Source of the DNA: Baylisascaris procyonis
Lineage: Eukaryota > Nematoda > Chromadorea > Rhabditida > Ascarididae
NCBI GenBank assembly: GCA_037389465.1
Contig: JAZARR010000212.1
Location: forward strand, 5,648,501-5,712,500
DNA length: 64,000 nucleotides
Direction of reading: 5' to 3'
Of the stretch, positions 50,701-60,700 are shown one piece after another. The translations under genes were made by a program, and so were the position numbers. Every line of letters begins with the position of its first letter. Positions within the stretch are counted from its first letter, which is position 1. The notes under the pieces are model-generated. The model was not told the origin of the DNA, did no database searches, and saw nothing but the letters and a program-made list of their open reading frames with translations.

Positions 50701-53700
50701 ACAAGCACATTCTGAGCAAACTTTCTCAATTTTTTTACCCCGAATACGACATAAACAAGACAATTCAGATAGAATCAACTGCTTACTTAGAATAAACAAT
50801 ACATCACTACGACTGCTTGTCGAGAATAAGCGACAAATTTCCCACAATCACTATTGATCTCCGATGATTCCGATACTCCTCTAAAATTCATTCAAATATA
50901 TATACTCTAAAACTTGCAACAGCCCCATCTTCCGGCTGCAGATGCAGGAATTGTCACATTTTCCTTTTTCCGTTCAGCCTTAGCAAAACAAGGACTCAGT
51001 GAACAGCGAAGCAGAAGCGCCACGAAAGAAATGATCGGTATTACCTCGGAACGAAGTTGGCCCGGAATTGAAAGCGTTGAAATTTTCGTGAGGGGCGACC
51101 AAAGGCAGTAAGGGTTCTTGCTTCGAAGGAAGATTTGAGAAGTTATCAAGAGGACCGCCTGGTCCAAGTGGTGGCTCTTGTCTAGTTCCGAATGCATTAA
51201 AGTTGTCGAACGGTGGTGCCAACAATCCGTCGTTTGAAGCAGAACGTGCCAAATTTGTATCATTTGATGGGCCATGCTTTCTCTCGAATTCTTCCTTTTT
51301 CTGTAGTCCAAACTTATCTGGGATCGACAGAAGAGCATCAGCCTCTTCGGTGGCTAATCTAAACGAATAACAAAACTAAGTTCAAAACTTTTGGACGATG
51401 TTTAGCGATATAATCAACAACAGAGGCTTCGCATTGCCTCACTTGGTAAATCCGAGTTGTTGTTGTACAACAAACGTGTTCGACATCCACCAAGGAGTAG
51501 CAGCAGTCAGTTTATTCATTGCCCTGCACGCCTCACCAGTAACGGCAACGGCAGAGTGAAATACGTTTGTTGAGCATGAAGCTGTGCTAGCATGTGAACT
51601 GGCTGCTGATATCCCGTAAGAAGTGCTCATTCCTGCATGGTAACTTAGATCACCGTTATTTTCAAGTGGCCGGATCCCGTGTGTTCTCCCTCACCCACAT
51701 TTGCCAAAAGTATGTCATATATTCCCTGTGAATGTGTAGCAATTTGATAGGGTGTCAAACTGACATACGAGTATAAGAATTCACATATGCTAGGCAGCTG
51801 GAAGAGGTTGTCATAACGATGTGGAACCCACACGCTGCTTGGTACAAGACTGTGATGCAGATGCAGGCCTTAAGAGAAAGCCGTCTACATACCTCTTCAC
51901 ATTCGATCAGCTTCGGTAGCAAATTTTATTTTTTTTCACCTTTTCTTATACAAAAGCTACTAGAAAATAAATGGTTGAAACAGTTTTACAAGGGAAAATG
52001 ATGGGAAAATGCCCTCAAACACACCATCTCGTAGAAAAACGAAGATTTAACATGTCTTCCCTAATATCCAACTTAAACTTTCAGAACGATATTCTCATAC
52101 TTGGAGGTGAGGACTTTTTTATTCGTTCAGTATGCAGGTGCACGTCTACATCGTTTCAAAGTTTGCTTTGAAAGGATACACAAAAATTATATCAAATTAT
52201 AGTGAAAAAGCAAAATTTAAATTAACGCAAAGCGCTTATGCCTTTTTGGTCTCTTTGAAAAGAGAATTTTGCTAGAACGAACGAAATTGGTTTAAAATTC
52301 TTTGAAAAAACTTTGGAGAAATCCACTTCTCTTATTGTTGTTATTCACGCTATAAAAGCATTTCCAACCATTTGTAAGCCAATTTAGATATCAGACCTGT
52401 GATGATATTGAAGTCGGCTTACACATGGTGGACTGCGAACAAACTAACAACCTACGAAGCCAAAATGAGTTGCATAATCTGTAAAAATGCGAAAATTAGG
52501 AATTCCTCGTAAAAGTCAAACCTTCGAGCACGGATTGTACGATCTTGAATTGCTCCACGTGTACGGTAAGCCCTCTCAGCATCGTCCATTGTGCGGAACT
52601 CGATTACCCACCTATCAGAGGCTTGTCCATCCTCTTTAAATGCTCGTGACGCCTTCACTGGTTCACAGCGAGGACCAAGAAAGCTGAAATTGACGTACTG
52701 TCGAAGGGATTGTGAGATAAACTTTTTTTCGAAAAATGAACCCACTCGGACTTTGTAAGCACTTTTTTGATCCACTACCACAGCGACGATGAATATCTAT
52801 GTAAGTATAAAAAGAGTTCGGAAAAAATATACTCAGACCAAGTATAAGTCGGCCGCATCGCATCAAATCATGCATAAATGTGGGTGCATGAATCGACTGT
52901 TTCACAACTACAGCTCAAAAATAATCGCAGTTACAAGCCACTATCATTAAACGACCTTTACCAACAACGTGATCAACTAAAACGACTAGCTGCGATGAAC
53001 CTCAAGGAAGGAATGAAAGTTGCTTATTCAACGAATTGTTCCGAAATAAAATTTTTCACATAAAAAGAACCTGCAGCTTACAAAGTTGTTCAATAAAACA
53101 AAAAAAATAAGCAAAACTATGTACACATATTCTGACGGAATTTCTATGCAACAACCATGTTAGACGTTAACATCAACTGCTTTAGAGTATGGCCACAGAA
53201 TTAAAACCAACTAACTCACTTGCGAATCTCAGCCTCTGTAACACGGAAAGGTAAATTGGTGAATTCAACGCAATAACGCTCAGGATCCTCTCTGCGACGT
53301 TTCACGTTACGATAATCGCGAGGAGGCGGTGTACGCGACTGACGACGTCGTGCTCTGTGTGGGCTTCGCTCGTCACGACCACGTGAATTTCGACTGTTAC
53401 GATGATCTCTGTCGTCGCGACGTGAATCCACATCGCGTTTCTCCTGAAACACTCCTCTTGCTTCATATTTTCTTTAATGTTTCCAAATTTTTGGGAATGT
53501 GGTTTATTGTTTTATGAAGAGATCAAACAGACAGCGTTATTTCGGAAGTATTATTCCCTAAAGATAAATCTTATCACCCAGGAAAATGGTCAAAAAGACA
53601 GAAGGTCGTAAGAATCAGGTGACATCCGCCTCAATTCAATAGTAAGAACGAAACCGTCACCATGTTCACGTGGGGTTCAATTGCTCAGCCTTGCCATTAT

Positions 53701-56700
53701 GGCACATAAGTTCCGTAGAGTTATCCGTTGGACTACTAGGAAATAAGTATTATACCGTCAATATTACATTTCAGCCAGTTGGAAATTCCCAAATTCGCTA
53801 ATATGGTTTTCACTTAACTTCTCAGGTCAATGACATTTGTATATTTAAAAAAACCAATAAATGGGCAGAAAAACAAATTAAGCGAAAATGATACAGAAGA
53901 ATGATGGCGCCTCGATGATGAACTCGGCCGGTCGCTTCTCGATGATTCTCGATTGCGGCTTCTACCTCTTTCGTGCGTATAGTTGCTGGATGAAGGGACT
54001 TGTACGCTGCCGTCGACAGCTGTATCAAACGCCTCGCGAGTACTTGCTCGGATCCTAGATATCAAATTCTACTCAGATATGCAAACGAAGACAAAGCAAA
54101 ATGTAAGCCCCATGAGAAGGAAATGACGAGGATGGCTAGTAATGCTATACCTTTACAACCCTCTTTAGCGACGATAACTACTTCATGGACCTAGAGCACA
54201 GTTCTCGTCTTAAAACTCTAAAATTACAATAAAATCATTAAGTGAAACTAGGAGAAGAATAAACAATGATAGTCGTTGAAAAAAAAACGCTGGTGAGCCC
54301 TCCTACCCCCTCAACCTTCCAATGAAAGCAAGTCAACACATGCCACGGAAGTGATTATTAGATGTCTCAGAATCCAGCAATTTTTTCAGGGATAAGTTTA
54401 CTGGAAATTCGGTTTAACCAACCTTATTCCCTGTTCGCCGTCTCTGCTCAGAATATTCTCCGCATCCTTTGAGCATTCAAAACGAACCAATGAATGCAGC
54501 GGAAAACCTGAAATCAGTGAACCTGCGGGCGTATACGACGGTAAGCCAATGTTTATAGCTTAGTATTAGACACATAGCTAATTAAAAGCTTGATGGCCTC
54601 TAAAAAGCCAAAAAATGAAATGGAATGCAAGCAGCAAATAACTCCGGTCCTGAAACAGTTGTGTTAATTTGATGTAGCAGGATGCCAGGAACGACTCGAT
54701 TACGTTAATAATGCAAAGTTCGCCGACTCGAATTTAATCAAGTTATTCAGCGAATGCCCTCAGCATCCGTCGGTGGAGAATGCAACTGCGCAGTAAAGCA
54801 TATACTCCACACTGTGTGTGACATATAACGTGCAATACCAACGAATGGTGAACAAACCAACAAACAGTCAATAAATATTTAAGCAAGCTCCTCTCATCAT
54901 CACAAAAGATTAGAGTGCAAAAATCACATTTCTGTGCATATGGCCTCTTAACGCATTCTGATGGGAAAGAAGCAGGAATCACACTGACAAAAGAAGCAAG
55001 TAGAGACCGCAGCAATGTTGGATTCTATGCCAACATCAAACACATTTGACTGCACATTTAAACAAAGGTATCTTTCCAAGGAAGAAGTGAGGCTTAGATG
55101 GCAAGGTTGAATAGTGCCGTTCAGGGTGAGGTGCTCTTATTTTAGAAGGAACACTTAGCACAATGTCTGTCGTTGAAGTACTACGTAAAAAAAAAAAGAT
55201 CCGCTCTGTAAAGTAACATGAAAAAATTAGCTGAAGACGAACCTTTAGGGTCGAAGACAACTTTAACGGAAGAAAGGGTCAGTGGAATCGACGGTCGAAG
55301 GAATTGCTCGAGCGCGGCTGGGCGTAAAAGATCTGTCGGTAGACGACTCAGCTCAACATAACAATTGTCCTTGTTCTCCACTGCCGCTCTAAGAACGTGA
55401 GAATTATGAAGGTATCTGGAAAGAAGAAACAACTAAAACTCTACGCTCTATAGGACAGCAAAACTGAGGCACGACGACGGCGATGAAGATGACGAAGGGA
55501 GACAGTTACGTGTTGCGTGATATGCTTTGTCCCATCCAGTCGACCTATGAAGAGAACAAAATAACGCGACATTCGTTGCTAACTTAATCAAACAACGAGA
55601 TATTTTTGGCTGTTATCGAGGATGCTCACTTATATATGCATCCACAATTATCCCTTGCAGAGCACCGATCCACTACAAATTCAGCAAGCGCTTCCTTTGA
55701 AAGCTGCATTAGTTTTACAACTCCAAAATGAGAAAAAACTTCATTAAACAACGCCCTCGAAAAGTGGGGATGTCAATATAGCAAGTATCGGCGTTAACAA
55801 AAAAAATGTGCACAACGCAAACCGTTGAATAGGCATTGGCGGGAATATTGGCGTATTTTGTGGAGCGAATGCTGTAGCGAAAGGATTTGCTGACGGCAAC
55901 GCCGCCGCAGCAGCAGCTGACTGCGTTACAAGTACCGGCGCTGCGGAGACTGACGGTAGAGCCGACGCCACCAACGGCGGCATCACGAGACCCGGAATCG
56001 AGGGAGGCATTTGTAGCGGCTGCCCAGGAAGTACGGGTGGAACCAGACCGCCTTGCTGGAACATCTAAACGAGAAGAGCAATCATATAAAGCCTACGATC
56101 TTACTCAAATATCACAAGCCTTCCAGGTGCACTTTCAAATTGCTGTTGATTTGGATGAAGTGCTGATCTTTCAACTACTGTAAATAAGGAGTGTTGATCA
56201 TAGATTCATTTTTTATAGATATTGAATCAACCAATCCATCAAAACATATAACGCATCAACTGATGTGTAAGAGTTCACATAGAGGTTTGGATCACAATCA
56301 TCGTCTACGAGTTATTCATGCAGCTATCATCTATTGCAGAAATGTTATCGATTCATTTTATTGCGGAATGTGGAAAGCTTAACTGGTGAATGCTCTAGTT
56401 GTATTAGAGAGTTGCAAGAAATCAATTTTCCACATGCAAATAGCTATCTAGTAAACGCAGATTCTCGCCGATTTCTATGCACATTTCTAACTGAAATGTT
56501 AGCACTCTAGAATTCGACTCGATATTCTCACCATTATCTAAAAAGTTTTTTTCAGACTACTTTATGGCTTTGCTCCCTTTAATATTGGTTCTCTTTTTTT
56601 TTAAATACATTTAGAATTTCACATTATACATGGGAGTTATTTTAACTAGGGAAGGGAACTTGGCATAGGTAAGTAAAACAAAAGCAATTACCGAAGCAAG

Positions 56701-56815
56701 TGGCACGTCAGCTTTAGATTGCGTTGGAACAATGCGTCTTGAATCCACAGAAGGCATCGCGCTCTGGAATGCTTGCTTTTTTATATGGGTTCACAAGAGA
56801 AAAAATTTAATCATG

Positions 56816-56894
<79 letters not shown>

Positions 56895-57708
56895 CTGCAT
56901 ATAGCATAGACACACGTTGTCATCAGTGACAAACGACTGCTGATAAACAAGTCTAAAACAAATCAGTATTGCAATAAAAAACTACTGCAAGTGTGGTTCG
57001 CTCTGAAATACGTCGTCAATTAATAGCTGTCAATAAGAATAACCTGGGAATGCTGAGAATAGGATTCTGTAGCAGACGTTACTGTGGGTTGTACAGACGC
57101 TTTATAGCCTTGAAAGTTGCTCTCGATGTCATAGCTGCCGAACCGTTCATCACGCGACGATTGCTGATAACTGCAAACGAAGAACAACATTAACGAAAAT
57201 GTCTACGTAACAAAGTTTGCTCTAATCCGCACTTAAATATAACTAAGCACCACAACACAACCGAAAACAACTAAACCAATCTAATCTCAATCTGCACTAC
57301 ACTTCACCTAAATTATAAATCGTATGCAAATTGCTCGAATTTTCGTGGTTCAGAAAGTTGCACGTGAGATTTTCAATATAATCAAGACTATAGGTGAATA
57401 GATGAGTTTCAAACGGGGAGAAATTGGACAGACTGCTTGATTCAAAGAAGCTGTAACACCAACATCGGAAGGGCACTGCTTGGGGGTACAGCTGTGGCGT
57501 TCTGTGCAAGCACGTTCAGCATCTTCGCATCTTGCCATGGAGTAATCGCTGGCTGTGATGACTGTGGCGTTCCATTTGAATGTCTTCCACTTGCACGAGC
57601 ATCATAAGCACCAGCTGCATTGCTTTTCCACGAATCTGATTGCGGCTCATTTCGACCCCATAGCGATTCACTTGAAGTGCCTAAACCTTGAGCACTTACT
57701 GCTACCAT
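47665..57708 (-). CDS. RBM12: RBM12-like multi-RRM RNA-binding protein (about 18 exons)
   Basis: RBM12 proteins are nuclear RNA-binding proteins with several RRMs joined by Pro/Gly-rich and Arg/Ser segments. The model predicts about 1,050 residues. It has a Gln/Ser and Ala/Pro-rich N-terminus and a poorly resolved RRM-like piece at about residues 204-242. A clear RRM (about 250-335) is followed by an Arg/Ser-rich spacer (about 350-430) with RDERSPHRARRRQSRTPPP. A second RRM opens YCVEFTNLPFRV (about 435-510). Then come a unique segment, a Pro/Gly-rich segment (about 650-860) and an RRM opening SCVVLSNVP. The last RRM opens TVISCHGFPPDVTINDVAQF, which aligns well with the terminal RRM of human RBM12. 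Almost all splice phases agree; the weak spot is 55.5-55.8 kb. The start at 57708 follows an in-frame TAA, but further N-terminal exons, including the first family RRM, may be missed. Confidence 0.75.
48302..48505 (-). CDS. RBM12-like exon 17, C-terminal RRM
   Basis: The acceptor is CGTTTTTAG and the donor is CCACAG then GTGTGT, phase 0 both sides. It encodes KELDPELVASLGEPGTVISC, then HGFPPDVTINDVAQFFDKFS and GNSTGECLLAV. This aligns closely with the last RRM of human RBM12 (V-I-x-V-x-N-M-P-F-T-V-S-I-D-E-I-L-D-F-F). Confidence 0.88.
48928..49100 (-). CDS. RBM12-like exon 16, rest of the third clear RRM
   Basis: The acceptor is CTTCCTTTTCAG and the donor is GAACAG then GTTTCA. It encodes ATVRRMPDNTVFVDLGSVED, then AARAVAKCSRQPMGENCILV and HQQMVEEMEKNNEQ. 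It supplies strand 3 (NTVFVDLGS), helix 2 and a C-terminal charged helix. Phases are exact. Confidence 0.85.
49311..49628 (-). CDS. RBM12-like exon 15, Pro-rich end and start of an RRM
   Basis: The acceptor is ATTGCTTTAG and the donor is TCTT then GTATGT. It starts GPRPPLISPPSFFGATPAST, continues with a His/Pro/Gly-rich stretch and ends SCVVLSNVPTTSTDSDLARF, then LGINSTRVNS. The last part is strand 1 and helix 1 of the third clear RRM. Confidence 0.85.
50469..50660 (-). CDS. RBM12-like exon 14, Gly/Pro-rich
   Basis: The acceptor is TCTCAATTAAG and the donor is CAAG then GTGAGT. It encodes RMRFHGPPRALGHGVERDMP, then LIRGGPPTITNGPVGGPGFT and LPPRLTGPRHPLLQG. This is typical of the Pro/Gly/Met-rich region of RBM12, low complexity. 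Confidence 0.82.
51045..51358 (-). CDS. RBM12-like exon 13
   Basis: The acceptor is TTATTCGTTTAG and the donor is CGAG then GTAATA. It starts LATEEADALLSIPDKFGLQK, a charged helix, then becomes an Asn/Phe/Pro-rich segment. The motif D/E-N-F-x(N/S) recurs (FDNFNAFGTR, LDNFSNLPSK, HENFNAFNSG), an internal repeat of about 20-25 residues. Confidence 0.8.
51443..51632 (-). CDS. RBM12-like exon 12, Ser/Thr/Ala-rich
   Basis: The acceptor is TACCATGCAG and the donor is ACCAA then GTGAGG. It encodes MSTSYGISAASSHASTASCS, then VAVTGEACRAMNKLTAATPW and FVVQQQLGFTK. Two bases in and two bases out, consistent with exons 11 and 13. No domain was recognised. Confidence 0.75.
51695..51849 (-). CDS. RBM12-like exon 11, unique segment
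   Basis: The acceptor is CTGCATCACAG and the donor is GTGG then GTGAGG. It encodes LVPSSVWVPHRYDNLFQLPS, then ICEFLYSYVSLTPYQIATHS and QGIYDILLANVG. There is no recognised domain, but the phase fits both neighbours exactly. Trp/Tyr/Phe content suggests a folded or ligand-binding segment rather than disordered linker. Confidence 0.65.
52522..52683 (-). CDS. RBM12-like exon 10, rest of the RRM
   Basis: The acceptor is CAATTTCAG and the donor is CGAAG then GTTTGA. It encodes FLGPRCEPVKASRAFKEDGQ, then ASDRWVIEFRTMDDAERAYR and AIQDRTIRAR. The D-G-x-A-S-D-R-W-V-I-E-F strand and the D-D-A-E-R-A-Y-R helix are standard for this RRM subclass. Confidence 0.85.
53220..53443 (-). CDS. RBM12-like exon 9, Arg/Ser-rich spacer and start of the next RRM
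   Basis: The acceptor is GTGTTTCAG and the donor is CGCAA then GTGAGT. Seventy-four codons carry RRDDRDHRNSRNSRGRDE, RSPHRARRRQSRTPPP, RRREDPERYCVEFTNLPF and RVTEAEIR. The RS-like block directly before strand 1 is also found in RBM12 proteins and suggests nuclear localisation. Confidence 0.85.
53895..54054 (-). CDS. RBM12-like exon 8, end of RRM and Ser/Arg spacer
   Basis: The acceptor is TTGATATCTAG and the donor is TCTTCT then GTATCA. It opens RIRASTREAFDTAVDGS, then NYTHERGRSRNRESSRSD and RPSSSSRRHHSS. The last RRM strand runs into a basic Ser/Arg spacer. Confidence 0.8.
54423..54507 (-). CDS. RBM12-like exon 7, second half of the RRM
   Basis: The acceptor is TGATTTCAG and the donor is AATAAG then GTTGGT. 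It encodes FPLHSLVRFECSKDAENILS and ends DGEQGI, which is strand 3 (SLVRFECSKDAE) and helix 2 of the RRM begun in exon 6. The phase is exact on both sides. Confidence 0.82.
55243..55415 (-). CDS. RBM12-like exon 6, first half of an RRM
   Basis: The acceptor is TTTCTTCTTTCCAG and the donor is AAAG then GTTCGT. It encodes YLHNSHVLRAAVENKDN, then CYVELSRLPTDLLRPAALEQ and SSVKVVFDPKG. This gives RRM strand 1 (CYVELSRLP), helix 1 and strand 2. One base in and one base out match both neighbours. Confidence 0.82.
55510..55544 (-). CDS. RBM12-like exon 5, micro-exon, uncertain
   Basis: A 35-bp exon between a TTCTCTTCATAG acceptor and an AACAC/GTAACT donor. In the phase demanded by exon 6 it reads VDWMGQSISRN plus a split Thr codon. 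The sites are good but the phase towards exon 4 depends on a weak donor. Confidence 0.4.
55677..55755 (-). CDS. RBM12-like exon 4, RRM-like, boundaries uncertain
   Basis: The open frame ALFNEVFSHFGVVKLMQLSK, then EALAEF, has the helix-1/strand-2/strand-3 shape of an RRM. The acceptor TTTTCGAG fits the phase of exon 3 but is atypical. Two donors are possible: TTT then GTAGTG at 55677 (phase 0, fits exon 5), or AA then GTGAGC at 55630, a better site whose phase does not fit. The N-terminal strand of this RRM was not found. Confidence 0.35.
55823..56064 (-). CDS. RBM12-like exon 3, Pro/Ala-rich
   Basis: The acceptor is TTCTCGTTTAG and the donor is CAACG then GTTTGC. The product is low-complexity: MFQQGGLVPPVLPGQPLQMP, then VTQSAAAAAALPSANPFATA, then FPPMPIQ. 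It is the kind of Pro/Met/Ala-rich segment seen between RRMs in RBM12. Phase 0 in, two bases out. Confidence 0.75.
56819..56890. repeat. (TA)n microsatellite, 72 bp
   Basis: Uninterrupted AT dinucleotides inside the intron between exons 2 and 3 of the RBM12-like gene. Confidence 0.98.
57044..57163 (-). CDS. RBM12-like exon 2
   Basis: Forty codons encode QSSRDERFGSYDIESNFQG, then KASVQPTVTSATESYSQHSQ. The donor is CAG then GTTATT, phase 0. Two acceptors are available: TTATCAG (used here) or TTTGCAG 7 nt upstream, which would need a different exon 1 donor. The segment is disordered and rich in Ser and Gln. Confidence 0.6.
57460..57708 (-). CDS. RBM12-like exon 1
   Basis: ATG 57708 is immediately preceded by an in-frame TAA. 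The 83 codons are Ser/Gln/Ala-rich (SSESLWGRNEPQSDSWKSN, then ITPWQDAKMLNVLAQNAT) and carry no domain. I chose the donor TTG then GTGTTA, which is phase 0 and fits the next exon. GCT then GTACCC a little upstream is an alternative. An acceptor-like TTTAATAG lies about 25 nt before the ATG. Confidence 0.5.
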
Positions 57709-60700
57709 TTACCATCCACAATGGTGCATACTATTAAAACGTTTTTCTTTAATTAAGCTCCTTTTTGTATCGAAGCTGCAAATTTACTACTACAGCAACC
57801 ATGGAAAGACATCCACAATGTGCTCCATCCCTTCACAATTCAACCCAACCAGTCTTGTGGACAACAAAAAATAAGATGAAAAGCAATTCCAGAACTTATT
57901 CCATTGCCCTTGAAGGCACCTATCACGCTCCACCAGGCACATTAAAGAGATTCGTTTTTGGTTCGCAACCAACAAAATTTTCAACAAATTTCAATGCATC
58001 AATATTGTAAAGCCATCAAATGTTGCCTGAATGTGAACTTCAATTTCCGGTGATAAAAAACAGTTTCAGAAATCTCTTTTCCACTCAAAAAAGATCTTTC
58101 ATGAAAAGTTTTATTTACGGAAAGTTTTGCTGATATGGTTTCAATTAACGATTTATATAACATTATCAATAAAAATTCAATGTGACATTTTTTAAATTGC
58201 CGCTGATTTCCGCCATCCTTTAAACTATTGCAGCACAGAATTCACAAGATCTTACCATTCGCGCATTTATGTGCACGAATGAGTTTAATGAAACGAGATC
58301 TCTATCGATGAGTACATGTCGCTTTGTACCTACGTGTGCTACATCCCATTTCCCATTTAAAATCCTCTCTCAGTTTAAATATTGCTTGCAAATGTAATCT
58401 TTGCATTTGCAAGGAAGAGCGTTTTGTAGGTGAATATAAGCGTCATTTTTCATCGTAGCATTCATTCTACAAGAATAGAGAATTGAATCCATCACGCAGA
58501 AGGTTATAAGTCTGGAAAATAGACACTCAATAAAACGATAAATATTCTGTTAGTTGTTTCTTTTTTTTTTCACGTAAACTATATGAAACAATAATGATGA
58601 TTTCGTTTTATCGCATAATATAAATTAAATCATATTATGTTTTATTGCTATATGCCTAAATTCGATTTATTATGACGTCATGAGAGCATTCAAAATTATA
58701 AACTCTTTTGTTCATTTAAATTCAGCAAATTTATTTATTAGAGATGTTTTAGAAAGAATTACTCGGGGCGAAAATGATGCAAAAAATTGTCGATCGTTTA
58801 GCACATGAATAACCTTTTCATCTAACACATAGAATATGCTATCCTTCTAGGCAATTCCCATACTTATGAGGACAACTTCTTTTTCACGACCGGCGAATCA
58901 AACAAATATTGCGACAGAATTCGGCTTTCCCTCAAGAATATTTGATATGAACTAGCGTTCGGTGTTCCTCTCCTCATCTCTTTTTTTTTTTTAATGTTTT
59001 CTTCATAGTCACCATTTTTCTCATACTTTCGTATGTAATTTAATCTTCATTTCATTCGATGTGTTCATCGATTTGGCTATATATAAGATGTTTTATCAAT
59101 TCATGATCCACTTATTTCCTCTTACTGTTCAACCAACTTCAATTGAAGACCCACTAATCGCACTTTCATACATGTCATAATTGGATACGGTGACCGTTTT
59201 AACTTATAGCCAGGTAATGTTTTATAAAGTATGCATTCGAAAAGTATGCATTTTAATTGTTTTGATGATCTGTGGAAATTTTCTATAGTTATGAATCGAC
59301 TCCCATTATGGTATAGCAATATTATCGTGTACTCTACATTACAAATATCAAATTCCATAACTCTAGTTTTAGTGATTGTCGGGTTGAAAAAATTGGACAG
59401 ACAAACAAGCAGACAAATGCATACATACACAGACATATAAACAGGACGCAGCCGCATTGCACCTTTACAAAGCGAATTTGTTAAAGTCGATGAGAATAAA
59501 CTTTTTTAGGCGTTGAAATAATAAATCAAATTAGCAATAGTTCACTATCGTATTGTATACCCCCTGAATTCTAAATGCAATTCACCGTATCCCATCTCAT
59601 CTATTATATTTTTCTTCTTGTCTCGATTACCGTTCTTGTATCATAAAACTTGCCGAATCAGTTACAATCATGTGTGGACAATTTCCCCCACCTCTCTCCT
59701 CAAATCTTCACGGACCTTGCAACTTAATCCAATTTTCGAAAATGGCGACTCAAAGTTGATAAGCAACCAAGATCACTTCTCACATCGGACTTGATGATAA
59801 AACATGCTAAGAATAGTCTTGCTTGAGTAACTCACAAATGAGCAACTTTGGTTCCACTAGAAAAAATACTAGAAATCAGAAAATTATACTTCTTCAGATG
59901 ATTTTCTTTCTCGTCTCTGAAACTGGCAATCCTTTACTGTGCTTGCCTATCGTCAAACTGTGAATCGCTTCTTGAAAGCGCTGAAATCTGCGGCTAGTTG
60001 CCTATGGGTGATAACGATATGTTGCTCCAAGTTCCAAGCACTAGTTCCCAATGAAATTAAGCTGCATACATTTAGATACGTAAGCTTAAAAGTGCATCTC
60101 GTTAGCGTTGAAAAGACACCAGTATATTAATAAAATCCACCCACTTGTTGCAGACACATTCCTTCTCAGCTACATCTCGAAACGACCCAACTCGCTGCGG
60201 TGCCCTCTGTCTCTTTCGCTGCTTACTTTTCATTTGTCACGTCTAATATTAGCGTTACAATACTTAGTCGGTAAAAAATTGAGTAATTCCCCAAAACACT
60301 CAGCGCGGGGGATTTCACAATCCTCTCCTCCTCTTTCCGACAACCGTTTGTGACGATGAAAGAAGGAAAAACATGAACGGTAATGACGCAACCTATAACA
60401 TTAGGTCGCAAGATGCGATATGCTTTTAGACTTGAATATATGAAATTAGTTTATATTGAACTTGGAATACATTTAGAGCAGCATGGAAAAGTGCTTTAGT
60501 GTGTTCTTCGATTATTCCTTCAGCACAACTTTGATGGGATATTATGTTCGATGATGCTTTTGTACACTTGCAATGTGCATAAATCTAATATTAAATTCTT
60601 TATTGTTGTATTATTATATTTGCGTTGTTACAATTCTTCATTCATGGGTTTTACTTATCGCGATTCAATATTTCTGTTGATAAAAAATATGGAAATTTAT

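Noticed and set aside
53640..53700. GGGGTTCAATTGC as a possible tRNA T-arm
   Set aside because: No acceptor stem or D-arm could be paired around it.
57850..58015. Minus-strand segment reading IDALKFVENFVGCEPKTN as an upstream RRM exon of the RBM12-like gene
   Set aside because: It resembles an RRM helix at first sight, but no acceptor precedes it within the open stretch and two stops follow at once.
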